Source: Vulcanimicrobiota bacterium
GTDB lineage: Bacteria; Vulcanimicrobiota; Vulcanimicrobiia; Vulcanimicrobiales; Vulcanimicrobiaceae
Length of the DNA: 14,837 bases
NCBI GenBank assembly: GCA_019247395.1
Contig: JAFAOZ010000081.1
Span: 1 to 14,837, forward strand
Direction of reading: 5' to 3'
The notes under the pieces were generated by a model. It was not told the origin of the DNA, did no database searches, and was given only the letters and a program-made list of their open reading frames with translations. Every line of letters starts with the position of its first letter. Position 1 is the first letter of the stretch. Both the position numbers and the translations under genes were made by a program. Shown here one piece after another: positions 7,772 to 14,182 of the stretch.

Positions 7772-8470
7772 TCACGGCCCGGCAAGAAAGACGACCGTGA
7801 CGAAGACTGTGACGTTGACGTTCGATTGGTCGAACTCAGTCGGAGCGTTCGCCGCGGCGACGCGCATCATAGGGGCCGGCGCGGCGCCCCCTGCGCCGAG
7901 TTCGATGCTCTTGATGGACGAGATCTGCAGCCCCGCCGCTGCCGCGACCGCCTGCGCGTTGGCACGAGCTTCGGCGACCGCCTTTTGCGTTGCCTCGCCG
8001 CGCGCCGATGCGGGATTCGACAGCCCAAAAGTGACGCCGTTGATCGCCGTTGCACCTGCGGCAATGCATGCGTCGCTCACGCGGCCCGCCGAACCGATCT
8101 TGCGAACCTTGACCGAAAAGTTGCGCGACACCGTGTAGCCGTAGCGCTCGCCGGTCGGGTTTGGCGGCATGACCTGCGGCCGCGGATTGTAGTTGACGTT
8201 GTAGTAAGAGAGCGTGATGTCGCTGCGGGAGACGCCTTCGCCCGCGAGCGCCGCGACGATTCGCTCGTAGCGCGCATTATTTTGCGCAATGGCGTCGTTT
8301 GCGTTCTCGGCGTTCGTTTCGACCGCCGCGCTAATCGTCGCCATGTCGGGCGGCAGCGAAACGCTGCCGCTTCCCGACGCCGTAATTTCAGTTCCGGCAG
8401 CCTGCGCGGCGACCGGTTGCGCGCCAAAGACGCCAAGTGTGAGCAGCAGGCAAAAGAAAGTACGCTTCAT
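7772..8470 (-). CDS. Exported SIMPL-domain (DUF541) protein
   Basis: A 232-residue protein with a Sec signal peptide (MKRTFFCLLLTLGVFG, cleavage near the AQA motifs) and a SIMPL/DUF541 domain. Typical features are the TEITASGSGSVSLPPDMATI opening, a long helix with NARYERIVAALAGEGV, the SYYNVNYNP strand, GYTVSRNFSVKVRKI, and the C-terminal A-rich helix and VTVFVTVVF strand. SIMPL proteins (E. coli YggE, mammalian SIMPL) form periplasmic or surface assemblies of poorly defined role, sometimes linked to oxidative stress. ATG at 8470 is chosen because it begins the signal peptide; the reading frame stays open upstream but the extra sequence is not signal-like. It lies 42 nt upstream of the Clp gene on the same strand and is probably cotranscribed. 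Confidence 0.88.
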   Translation of the reverse strand: MKRTFFCLLLTLGVFGAQPVAAQAAGTEITASGSGSVSLPPDMATISAAVETNAENANDAIAQNNARYERIVAALAGEGVSRSDITLSYYNVNYNPRPQVMPPNPTGERYGYTVSRNFSVKVRKIGSAGRVSDACIAAGATAINGVTFGLSNPASARGEATQKAVAEARANAQAVAAAAGLQISSIKSIELGAGGAAPAPMMRVAAANAPTEFDQSNVNVTVFVTVVFLAGP

Positions 8471-8518
8471 AATGGGTAAGCTCCAACGTAGCAAGGTTTC
8501 GTCCCTTTGCCGTCGTTG

Positions 8519-8526
8519 AAGGAGGT
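8519..8526 (+). promoter_or_regulatory. Strong Shine-Dalgarno fixing the GTG start at 8535
   Basis: AAGGAGGT is a full anti-SD match, 8 nt before GTG 8535. It selects this GTG over the out-of-frame ATG at 8527, which is only a base away. The 64-nt divergent gap 8471-8534 must also carry the two divergent promoters, but no clear -35/-10 pair was seen. Confidence 0.8.
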
Positions 8527-8534
8527 ATGCGTTC

Positions 8535-8795
8535 GTGGGGATTCTCAGCTGGATTATTTTTGGGCTGATCGTCGGCCTTATCGCCCGCTGGGTCGTTCCG
8601 GGCGCGGCGCCGGGCGGCTGCATCGCGGACGTGATCGTCGGCGTCGTCGGAGCGCTGATCGGCGGTTGGCTGTACGGGCTCTTTGGCCATGTGGGCGTAA
8701 CCGGTTTCAATCTTCCGAGTTTAGTCTGCGCCTTTATCGGCGCGGTCGTTTTACTCTGGATATTGCGGGCGATCAGCGGCCGAACGGCCGTCTGA
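8535..8795 (+). CDS. GlsB/YeaQ/YmgE-family small membrane protein
   Basis: An 86-residue, very hydrophobic protein of the transglycosylase-associated (GlsB/YeaQ/YmgE) family. Three membrane segments are visible, at about residues 3-20, 30-50 and 60-80. The family pattern is clear: an opening GILSWIIFGLIVGLIARWVV, then PGGCIADVIVGVVGALIGGWL, and a closing FIGAVVLLWILR. In other bacteria such proteins are membrane proteins often induced by envelope or general stress; no enzymatic activity is established. GTG start with a strong SD. It is divergent from the SIMPL gene and followed by ferredoxin after 36 nt. The last codons contain a 5-bp hairpin (CGGCC/GGCCG, 8777-8790). Confidence 0.88.
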   Translation: MGILSWIIFGLIVGLIARWVVPGAAPGGCIADVIVGVVGALIGGWLYGLFGHVGVTGFNLPSLVCAFIGAVVLLWILRAISGRTAV

Positions 8796-8831
8796 AGGGC
8801 GCCCACGCCTATCGAGGGAAGCTGAAATTTT

Positions 8832-9074
8832 ATGGCCTACGTTATCACCGAGCCGTGCATCGGAACCAAAGACAAATCGTGTGTGGACGTTTGTCCGGTC
8901 GACTGCATCCACGGCAAGGATGAAGACGAGATGCTCTACATCGATCCCGAAGTCTGCATCGACTGCGGCGCGTGCGTCTCGGCCTGTCCCGTCGAAGCGA
9001 TCTTCGCCGATTCCGACGTTCCCGAGAAGTGGCAGAATTATACGGAAATCAACGCGGAATATTTTAAGAAATGA
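8832..9074 (+). CDS. fdxA: 7Fe ferredoxin ([3Fe-4S][4Fe-4S])
   Basis: An 80-residue soluble electron carrier of the FdxA/Azotobacter FdI type. By alignment with FdI, C9, C17 and C52 should bind a [3Fe-4S] cluster, and C21, C42, C45 and C48 a [4Fe-4S] cluster; C25 is extra. Threonine at position 12 stands where a fully 8Fe ferredoxin needs its fourth cysteine, which supports the 7Fe assignment. The family frame AYVITEPCIGTKDKSC, VCPVDCIHG, CIDCGACVSACPVEAIF, DVPEKWQ is intact. A GAGGGA at 8814-8819 is a plausible, slightly distant SD. The stop overlaps the next gene as ATGA. The redox partner is not visible in the window. Confidence 0.94.
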   Translation: MAYVITEPCIGTKDKSCVDVCPVDCIHGKDEDEMLYIDPEVCIDCGACVSACPVEAIFADSDVPEKWQNYTEINAEYFKK

Positions 9075-9334
9075 TCGCCGCGATCTCCAGCCACGCCTTC
9101 GACTCGTTCTTCGCGTGGGCGCCCTGGGTGGTCGGTGCGGTTATTTATTTTGCGTTCTGGCTTGCGAAGCGCCACGAAAAAGCCGAGGTTGCAACTGCAA
9201 GTGCGACGGCGACCTACGCATGCGCTAGCTGCGGCCGGCGCGGAACGCTCGCGCAAATGGTCGAGCAGCACCACGGCGGCGCGATTGGTTATCAATGCCC
9301 ACAATGCGCCACAGCGCAAGCTACGGCACACTAA
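9071..9334 (+). CDS. Small single-pass membrane protein with C-terminal zinc ribbon
   Basis: An 87-residue protein not recognised as a named family. One membrane segment lies at about residues 14-32 (AWAPWVVGAVIYFAFWLA), followed by basic residues (KRHEK), so the C-terminal part should be cytoplasmic. An Ala/Thr linker leads to a CxxC...CxxC zinc ribbon (C51, C54, C76, C79) with a central HH (67-68). The start overlaps the ferredoxin stop (ATGA), which implies coupled synthesis and possibly joint function. A similarly sized antisense frame exists but lacks any coherent motif. The four-cysteine knuckle near a membrane segment is also found at the N-terminus of the Clp-like protein in this window. 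Confidence 0.75.
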   Translation: MIAAISSHAFDSFFAWAPWVVGAVIYFAFWLAKRHEKAEVATASATATYACASCGRRGTLAQMVEQHHGGAIGYQCPQCATAQATAH

Positions 9335-9340
9335 AACTTC

Positions 9341-9441
9341 AGAAGCTTAGATTTGGATTCGGCTCTAGAAGACGAGGGCCGAAGTTTACAATGGTAAATG
9401 AGGCCCGAGTCGACAACGAGCCGGGCCGAATCTAAGCTTCT
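9341..9441. ncRNA. 101-nt long hairpin with tandem G-A mismatches, candidate structured RNA or bidirectional 3' end
   Basis: The gap between two convergent genes folds almost completely on itself. The outer stem 9341-9365 with 9418-9441 begins with 13 perfect pairs (AGAAGCTTAGATT / AATCTAAGCTTCT) and continues through G-T pairs and CGGCTC/GAGCCG. After an internal loop come 9371-9373/9409-9411, a GA/GA mismatch, GGGCC/GGCCC (9376-9380/9402-9406), a GAA/GA mismatch, GTTTAC/GTAAAT (9384-9389/9394-9399) and an AATG loop. The GA/GA steps could form sheared pairs only in the + strand transcript. The right arm includes the last aldolase codons and stop. There is no T-run, so it is not a canonical terminator. 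It could be an mRNA 3'-end stabiliser, a small structured RNA, or a MITE-like element. Confidence 0.55.
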
Positions 9442-10358
9442 TGGCCGTAATCTCGCATGACTTCGTGCATATGCGAGGCCATCGAGAGCGCTTCGTCCCA
9501 TTTGCGCTGCCACATATTACGCCCAAAGATTAGGCCCACGCATCCGGCGGCCATCGCGACGTGCGCTTTGTGGATCGTCGCTTCGTCGCCCATCTTGCTG
9601 CCGCCCGAAACGAGCACGAGGCTGCGTCCGGCAGACTTGACGACCTTGCGCAAACCCTCGAGGTCGTCGAACTCCAATGTGTTGTAAGGCTTGGGCAGCT
9701 TCGCAGCGTCGTCGGCTTTCCAAACCGGTTCGTTGAGCTTGATGACGTCGGCGCCCAGCTCGCATGCCACGCGCGCGGCGTAGTCGACGGCGTAGAGTGA
9801 ATCGATGCCGCCTTTTGCTTTCACGGCCGATCCGCGCGGATACGCCCAGATCACGAGCGGCATTCCATAGCGTTCGCAATCGCGGCGCACGTCGTTGCAT
9901 TGTGCAATGTCGACGTCCTGTGACGGGCTTCCGACGTACAGGGTATAGCCAACTGCATCCGCGCCCAGACGCACCGCATCTTCGACCGACGACGTCAGCG
10001 GGCTGAACGCGTCGTCGTCCGATGGAATATTCGTCTTTCCGTTGACTTTGAGCAGCAACGGTACGCGGCCGCAATAGTGCTTCTGATATTTTTCAGCCAG
10101 TCCGACGTGCAGCGCGATGCCGGAAAAGTTGCCCTCGACCGCCAGCCGGTAGATCCAATCGGTGTCTACCGAATCGGGATTATCGAAGAAATCCACGGGG
10201 CCGTGTTCGAGACCCTGATCGATCGGCAACATCATGAGCGTTCCATTTGCCGGACCGTGCTCGTACATCAAGCGGTGCAGACGCGTCCGCTTGCCGATTG
10301 AGGGGTTCATTGCGTCAAAGGTCGGCCGCGCGACGCGGGGAGTGACGGCTGCTGTCAT
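9432..10358 (-). CDS. fbaB: Class I fructose-bisphosphate aldolase, DhnA/FbaB family
   Basis: A 308-residue TIM-barrel aldolase of the archaeal-type class I/DhnA family, which cleaves fructose 1,6-bisphosphate through a Schiff base. Supporting motifs are LPIDQGLEHGP (44-54), the lysine in GADVIKLNEP (K207, matching the Schiff-base position), SGGSK (251-255) and GLIFGRN (275-281), the last two being phosphate-binding. The YTLYVGS and AYPRGSAVK strands also fit. The start is uncertain: ATG 10358 has no SD and overlaps a possible extended -10. The next in-frame ATG, 10310, begins MNPSIGKRTRL, which fits the family start better. The gene is divergent from the dehydrogenase and its 3' end forms one arm of a long hairpin. 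Related aldolases act on other substrates, so fructose bisphosphate is likely but not proven. Confidence 0.88.
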   Translation of the reverse strand: MTAAVTPRVARPTFDAMNPSIGKRTRLHRLMYEHGPANGTLMMLPIDQGLEHGPVDFFDNPDSVDTDWIYRLAVEGNFSGIALHVGLAEKYQKHYCGRVPLLLKVNGKTNIPSDDDAFSPLTSSVEDAVRLGADAVGYTLYVGSPSQDVDIAQCNDVRRDCERYGMPLVIWAYPRGSAVKAKGGIDSLYAVDYAARVACELGADVIKLNEPVWKADDAAKLPKPYNTLEFDDLEGLRKVVKSAGRSLVLVSGGSKMGDEATIHKAHVAMAAGCVGLIFGRNMWQRKWDEALSMASHMHEVMRDYGQEA

Positions 10359-10365
10359 AATAGCA
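10357..10365 (-). promoter_or_regulatory. Possible extended -10 promoter of the aldolase gene
   Basis: On the minus strand the sequence reads TGC-TATTAT, an extended -10 with 5 of 6 matches to TATAAT. No convincing -35 is seen. It overlaps the annotated ATG (10356-10358), so if used it would require initiation downstream, such as at the ATG at 10310. Confidence 0.35.
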
Positions 10366-10369
10366 GCGG

Positions 10370-10387
10370 CTTCGCCGGGCCGCGAAG
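10370..10387. repeat. Inverted repeat in the divergent aldolase/dehydrogenase gap
   Basis: CTTCGC (10370-10375) and GCGAAG (10382-10387) form a perfect 6-bp dyad around CGGGCC. Its place midway between two divergent genes (gap 10359-10420) would suit an operator. Chance is also plausible at this GC content. Confidence 0.3.
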
Positions 10388-10420
10388 GTTATCCTCAAGC
10401 AACGCACAAAGGCCCCGCTC

Positions 10421-11302
10421 GTGATTGCGCGCATCGGCTTTATCGGTCTCGGCGCCATGGGCGAGCCGATGGCTGCGGCGTTGCGCCGAGCGGGTTACGA
10501 GGTTGCTGCGAGCGTGCATCACCGGCGCGATGCACTCGACCGGTTGCGCGAGGCCGGCGTCACCGAAGCGGCCGATCCGGCGCAGCTCGGCGGCGAAAGC
10601 GATGCAGTCGTGCTCTGCGTGCCGGACGCGCCGCAAGTCGAAGATGCGCTCTTCGGTTCGCGCGGTGTTGCTGCGGGTGCCCGCACTGGCCTGCTCGTCG
10701 TGGACATGTCGACGATTTCGCCGCTTGCATCCCGGGAATTCGCGGCGCGTCTTGCCGAGCGCGGTATAGATTTCGTCGACGCGCCGGTGAGCGGGGGGCC
10801 TGCCCGTGCCCGCCAAGGAACGCTGACGATCATGGCGGGCGCGACACCGGCGGCGTTCGAGCGGATCGAACCGGTGCTGCGCGCCATGGGCACCCCACAC
10901 CACGTCGGCTCGGTCGGCATGGGAGAGACCGTCAAGCTGGTCAACCAAATTATCATTGCGAACGTCATGATCGCCAACGCGGAAGGACTCGTTTTTGCAA
11001 AGCGTGCCGGTGCGGATTTGGGTGCCGTGCGAGCCGTGCTCGGCTCGGCGACCGCATCGAACTACATTCTCGCCGAGTGGCTGCCGAAAACGTGGCTTGC
11101 CGGAAGTTTTGATGGCGGCTTTGCAATGGATCTGCTTCGTAAAGATCTAGCCGCGGCGCTGGACGCCGCGCGCACGATGAGCCATCCGATGCCGGCCACC
11201 GGGCTGGCGTATCAGCTCTACACCACTCGCTCTGCTAGAGGGGACGGCGCGCTGGACTACAGCGCGATAGTAAAAGAGTATGAGTACAACGACGGAAGTT
11301 AG
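10421..11302 (+). CDS. NAD(P)-dependent beta-hydroxyacid dehydrogenase (3-hydroxyisobutyrate dehydrogenase family)
   Basis: A 293-residue oxidoreductase of the 3-HIBDH/GarR/glyoxylate-succinic semialdehyde reductase family. The N-terminal Rossmann fold has GFIGLGAMGEPMA (6-18). The substrate site DAPVSGG (120-126) is followed by ARQGTLTIMAGA. The catalytic lysine is K172 in GETVKLVNQ, and the C-terminal helical domain has the family GGFAMDLLRKDL (232-243). Length is typical. GTG 10421 has an AAAGG about 8 nt upstream and leads straight into the Rossmann strand. The substrate (3-hydroxyisobutyrate, tartronate or succinic semialdehyde, or others) cannot be fixed. The 3' end overlaps the response-regulator gene by 23 nt, so it is probably the first gene of that transcript, although no metabolic link to phosphate sensing is obvious. 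Confidence 0.9.
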   Translation: MIARIGFIGLGAMGEPMAAALRRAGYEVAASVHHRRDALDRLREAGVTEAADPAQLGGESDAVVLCVPDAPQVEDALFGSRGVAAGARTGLLVVDMSTISPLASREFAARLAERGIDFVDAPVSGGPARARQGTLTIMAGATPAAFERIEPVLRAMGTPHHVGSVGMGETVKLVNQIIIANVMIANAEGLVFAKRAGADLGAVRAVLGSATASNYILAEWLPKTWLAGSFDGGFAMDLLRKDLAAALDAARTMSHPMPATGLAYQLYTTRSARGDGALDYSAIVKEYEYNDGS

Positions 11303-12017
11303 GCCGCGCGGCGCGCCGGTAAAGACACCGGAGTTCAACAAGAAGATTCTCGTCGTAGACGATGAGTCTGCGATTCTGCAGACCCTCCGGTTCAACTTGG
11401 AGCGCAGCGGCTATGCGGTCGTGACGGCGGGAGACGGCCGCAGCGCAATCGCAATGGCCCAGCGCGAGCAGCCCGACCTGATCGTGCTCGACATCATGCT
11501 GCCCGTGCTCGACGGTGTCGAAGCCTGCAAAGAGATCCGCAAGTTCAGTCCCGTGCCGATCATTATGCTGACGGCGAAGGATCAGGAGATCGATAAAGTT
11601 CTCGCGTTGGAGCTTGGCGCCGACGATTACGTCACCAAACCCTTCGCACTGCACGAGTTCCTGGCACGCGTCAAGGCTCGCCTGCGCCGTCAGACCTCGA
11701 TTCATTCGGGGCATGAAGAAGCAATCGTGCTCGGCTCGATCGTTTTGGATCCGTCCCGGCAGCAGTTGACGGTGCGCGGAAAAGAGGTCGCACTCGCGCC
11801 TAAGGAGTTCGGCTTGTTGCGCGTGCTGATGGAAAATCAGGGCCGGGTGGTGACGCGCCAAACGTTGCTCGACAAAGTCTGGGGATACGATTTCGAGGGC
11901 GAGCAGCAGACCGTCAGCGTTCATATCCGGTGGTTGCGTGAAAAGATCGAAGAAGATTCGCGTACACCGCGACATATTCTGACCGTGCGCAGCCGTGGTT
12001 ATATGTTTAAAGCCTGA
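11280..12017 (+). CDS. phoB: PhoB/OmpR-family response regulator
   Basis: A 245-residue two-domain transcription factor. After a 20-residue N-terminal extension, the receiver domain shows the acidic pair DD (27-28), the phosphoacceptor D71 (LIVLDIMLPVLDG), T97 and K119 (YVTKPF). The C-terminal winged helix carries the OmpR/PhoB pattern: APKEFGLLRVLMENQGRVVT, WGYDFEGEQQTVSVHIRWLR and a closing RSRGYMF. The ATG overlaps the previous gene by 23 nt; a downstream in-frame start would not remove any domain. The partner kinase begins 15 nt later, and pstB follows, which supports phosphate control (PhoB/PhoP type). A candidate binding site with three 11-bp repeats is at 14100-14132. Confidence 0.9.
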   Translation: MSTTTEVRPRGAPVKTPEFNKKILVVDDESAILQTLRFNLERSGYAVVTAGDGRSAIAMAQREQPDLIVLDIMLPVLDGVEACKEIRKFSPVPIIMLTAKDQEIDKVLALELGADDYVTKPFALHEFLARVKARLRRQTSIHSGHEEAIVLGSIVLDPSRQQLTVRGKEVALAPKEFGLLRVLMENQGRVVTRQTLLDKVWGYDFEGEQQTVSVHIRWLREKIEEDSRTPRHILTVRSRGYMFKA

Positions 12018-12032
12018 GGACGTTTCGGCAAC

Positions 12033-13223
12033 GTGACCCCGCTCGAGTGGGCGCTTCTCGCGTTGATCGCCGGCACGGCCGCCGGTCTGCTTTTAGGCAG
12101 GCTTTTCCGCAGCCCCGAAGCGCCCGCTCCGGTACCTGAACCCGCGCCGCTGCGCCCCGTTACGTCGCAGCCGGTCTCGGTCGATGGCGCATTTGCGCGC
12201 CTGGTACGCGCGCTCCCCATCGGAGTCGTGCTCGTCGATCGAACGTGCCGCGTCGAGTTCGCCAACCCCGCCGCGGGCACGACCTTCGGGTTCGACGCGG
12301 ACCGAGCGTTGAACGTTCACGTCATTGAAGCCATTCCAAACATCGAGCTCGAACGGCGCATCGGCGACGCGCTGCGCGGCGAGGCCTCGGTGGCGCCGTT
12401 GATGCTGACCGGCGCCTCCGGCCAACGCACCTATCGCGTCGCGATCTATCCGCTCAGCGACGACGACGAGGAGTCGCGTCGCGTCGTGATCTTTTCCGAC
12501 GATCAGACTGCGCTTCTTAGGCTCGACCGCGCGCGTAAAGAGTTTCTCTCCAATGTATCGCATGAACTGCGAACGCCGCTCTCGTCGATCAAGCTGATGC
12601 TCGAAACGGTGCTGGAGGCGCCCGAACAGGAAGCCCGCGATCTCTTCGTCCCGCAAGCGTTGGCGCAAGTGGATCGTCTGACGGCACTCGTGGGACAGCT
12701 TTTGGAACAGGCGCGTGCGGAATCCGGCCAGCTCAAGCTCAACGTGCGCGACGTCGATCTGGAGGAGATCGCGCGGCCGATCGTCGCGTCCTTCGACCAG
12801 CAAGCGGCAAATAAAGGCATCGAACTCGAACTGACCGCATTGCGTCCGGTCCGCGTCGAAGCCGATCCGGACCGCTTGGCCCAAGTCTTCGTCAATTTGA
12901 TCGACAACGCGTTGCGGCACACGCCCGGCGGCGGACGGATACGAGTGGAAGTCGACGCGCGGGACAGCGACGCCGTTTTGCGCGTACGCGATACCGGTGA
13001 AGGCATCCCATATCGCGATCTGCCGCACATCTTCGAACGGTTTTACGTCGTCGACCGTTCGCGGAAGCGCGGCAGCAGCGGTGCCGGTCTCGGGCTCGCC
13101 ATCGTCAAAGGCATCATCGATGCACACGGCGGCGCAATCTCGGCGGAATCGATGCTTGGCCGCGGGACGGCCTTTACGATTCGGCTTCCGATCATGCGTA
13201 TCAAACGCGATGCCGCCTCTTAA
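12033..13223 (+). CDS. phoR: PhoR-type sensor histidine kinase
   Basis: A 396-residue HisKA kinase. One N-terminal membrane segment (about 5-23) is followed by a short Pro-rich linker and a PAS-like domain (about 51-155). The dimerisation helix has the phosphoacceptor H177 in FLSNVSHELRTPLSSIK. The ATPase domain has the N box (VFVNLIDNALRHT, N292), G1 (DTGEGIP, 320-326), F box (FERFY, 334-338) and G2 (GAGLGLAI, 350-357). There is no extracytoplasmic sensor domain, like PhoR proteins that read phosphate through the Pst transporter and PhoU. The GTG start follows TGAGGA, which ends the regulator gene, by 12 nt. Adjacency to phoB and pstB makes PhoR the best name; phosphate sensing itself is inferred. 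Confidence 0.9.
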   Translation: MTPLEWALLALIAGTAAGLLLGRLFRSPEAPAPVPEPAPLRPVTSQPVSVDGAFARLVRALPIGVVLVDRTCRVEFANPAAGTTFGFDADRALNVHVIEAIPNIELERRIGDALRGEASVAPLMLTGASGQRTYRVAIYPLSDDDEESRRVVIFSDDQTALLRLDRARKEFLSNVSHELRTPLSSIKLMLETVLEAPEQEARDLFVPQALAQVDRLTALVGQLLEQARAESGQLKLNVRDVDLEEIARPIVASFDQQAANKGIELELTALRPVRVEADPDRLAQVFVNLIDNALRHTPGGGRIRVEVDARDSDAVLRVRDTGEGIPYRDLPHIFERFYVVDRSRKRGSSGAGLGLAIVKGIIDAHGGAISAESMLGRGTAFTIRLPIMRIKRDAAS

Positions 13224-13234
13224 CGTTCTTAACG
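13220..13234 (+). promoter_or_regulatory. Two TTAACG direct repeats before pstB
   Basis: TTAACG occurs at 13220-13225 and again at 13229-13234, 9 bp apart, across the phoR stop codon and 44 nt before pstB. The motif resembles the repeats at 14100-14132, but the spacing is not 11 bp, so a working Pho box here is doubtful. Confidence 0.25.
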
Positions 13235-13277
13235 CCGACGGGCATCGTAAGAAAGTGCGCCGAAGGACCGTCGCGCG

Positions 13278-14069
13278 ATGTTTGCAAGCGTGACGGAGCC
13301 GGCTGCGCTCTCCAACGAGACGAAAATAGACGTCGAAAACTTAGACGTTTATTACGGCGCATTCCGCGCGATCAAGAATGCGTCGCTGCGCGTTCCGGCC
13401 AATCGCGTGATGGCTCTGATCGGACCATCCGGTTGCGGAAAATCAACCTTCATTCGAGCGCTCAATCGCATGCACGACCTTACGCCGGGAGCCCGAGTCG
13501 ACGGCCGCGTCTTGTTGGACGATCAAGACATTTATGCGACCGACATCGACCCGGTAACGATTCGCTACCGCATCGGGATGGTTTTCCAACGGCCGAATCC
13601 ATTTCCGAAGTCGATCTTCGATAACGTCGTTTATGGGCCGCGCATTCACGGCGAACGGCGCAGCGGCGCGCTCATGGAGACGTGCGAGCGAAGCCTGCGT
13701 CAGGCGGCACTTTGGGATGAAGTCAAGGATCGGCTCGACCGGTCGGCGCTCGCGCTTTCCGGCGGCCAGCAGCAGCGCCTCTGCATCGCGCGGTGCCTCG
13801 CGGTCGATCCCGAAGTGATATTGATGGACGAGCCCGCATCGGCGCTCGACCCGATCGCCACGAGCAAGATCGAAGATCTGATCGAGGATCTCAAGAAGCA
13901 GTATACGGTGGTTATCGTGACCCACTCGATGCAGCAGGCGGCGCGAATTAGCGACAACACCGCGTTCTTTCTGTTGGGCGATCTTGTGGAGGCGGACACG
14001 ACCGCCACGATCTTCACCAAACCGCGCGACAAGCGCACCGAAGATTACATTACGGGCCGGTTCGGATAG
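13278..14069 (+). CDS. pstB: Phosphate ABC transporter ATP-binding protein
   Basis: A 263-residue PstB, the ATPase of the high-affinity phosphate importer PstSCAB, acting on the cytoplasmic face of the membrane. Walker A is GPSGCGKST (49-57) and the Q loop is Q104 within the PstB-specific [15 protein letters not shown]. The signature is LSGGQQQRL (160-168), Walker B ILMDEP (181-186) and the switch H216. The C-terminal DYITGRFG is typical. The ATG has GAAGGA 10 nt upstream. It follows phoR by 54 nt. The permease genes pstC and pstA, the binding protein pstS and phoU are not in the window, so the importer is completed elsewhere. Either upstream genes were relocated or pstB is kept with phoBR as a signalling component. 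Confidence 0.95.
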   Translation: MFASVTEPAALSNETKIDVENLDVYYGAFRAIKNASLRVPANRVMALIGPSGCGKSTFIRALNRMHDLTPGARVDGRVLLDDQDIYATDIDPVTIRYRIGMVFQRPNPFPKSIFDNVVYGPRIHGERRSGALMETCERSLRQAALWDEVKDRLDRSALALSGGQQQRLCIARCLAVDPEVILMDEPASALDPIATSKIEDLIEDLKKQYTVVIVTHSMQQAARISDNTAFFLLGDLVEADTTATIFTKPRDKRTEDYITGRFG

Positions 14070-14099
14070 GCGGGCCGGCGGTTGGCGCTAGCAGGGTGG

Positions 14100-14132
14100 T
14101 TAAGCGAGCGTTAAGCCGGCCTTAACGGAGCA
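14100..14132 (+). promoter_or_regulatory. Triple 11-bp direct repeat, probable Pho box
   Basis: Three tandem units start at exactly 14100, 14111 and 14122: TTAAGCGAGCG, TTAAGCCGGCC and TTAACGGAGCA. The 11-bp period, one helical turn, is what PhoB/PhoP-type winged-helix regulators read, and the TTAA core is like the cyanobacterial Pho box. It lies 31 nt after pstB and just ahead of a -10-like element, where an activator box replaces the -35. The regulator itself is encoded upstream in this window. Binding is inferred from spacing and position. Confidence 0.65.
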
Positions 14133-14136
14133 CCGC

Positions 14137-14142
14137 TAGACT
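14137..14142 (+). promoter_or_regulatory. Likely -10 element downstream of the Pho box
   Basis: TAGACT (4 of 6 matches to TATAAT) starts 15 bp after the start of the third Pho repeat. The predicted transcript would begin near 14149 and run into the small ORF at 14183. Confidence 0.4.
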
Positions 14143-14182
14143 GGCCCCATACAGCCTCACGAAGTCCCAAAGGAGATCGACC

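Noticed and set aside
8777..8790. CGGCC-GAAC-GGCCG hairpin at the 3' end of the GlsB-like gene as a terminator
   Set aside because: It lies inside codons, is only 5 bp, has no T-run, and the ferredoxin gene follows closely.
8471..8806. N-terminal extension of the SIMPL gene up to 8806
   Set aside because: The frame is open, but it runs antisense through the GlsB-like gene and would bury the clear signal peptide that starts at 8470.
12093..13127. 344-codon - strand open frame opposite the histidine kinase
   Set aside because: It mirrors the kinase codons, lacks any recognised motif and has no RBS or neighbour context; treated as a GC shadow.
13220..13234. Second full Pho box before pstB
   Set aside because: Only two TTAACG units are present and their spacing is 9 bp, not 11; kept only as a low-confidence repeat.
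14070..14099. GGCCGG/CCGGCC-like sequence after pstB as an intrinsic terminator
   Set aside because: Pairing is imperfect and no T-run follows.
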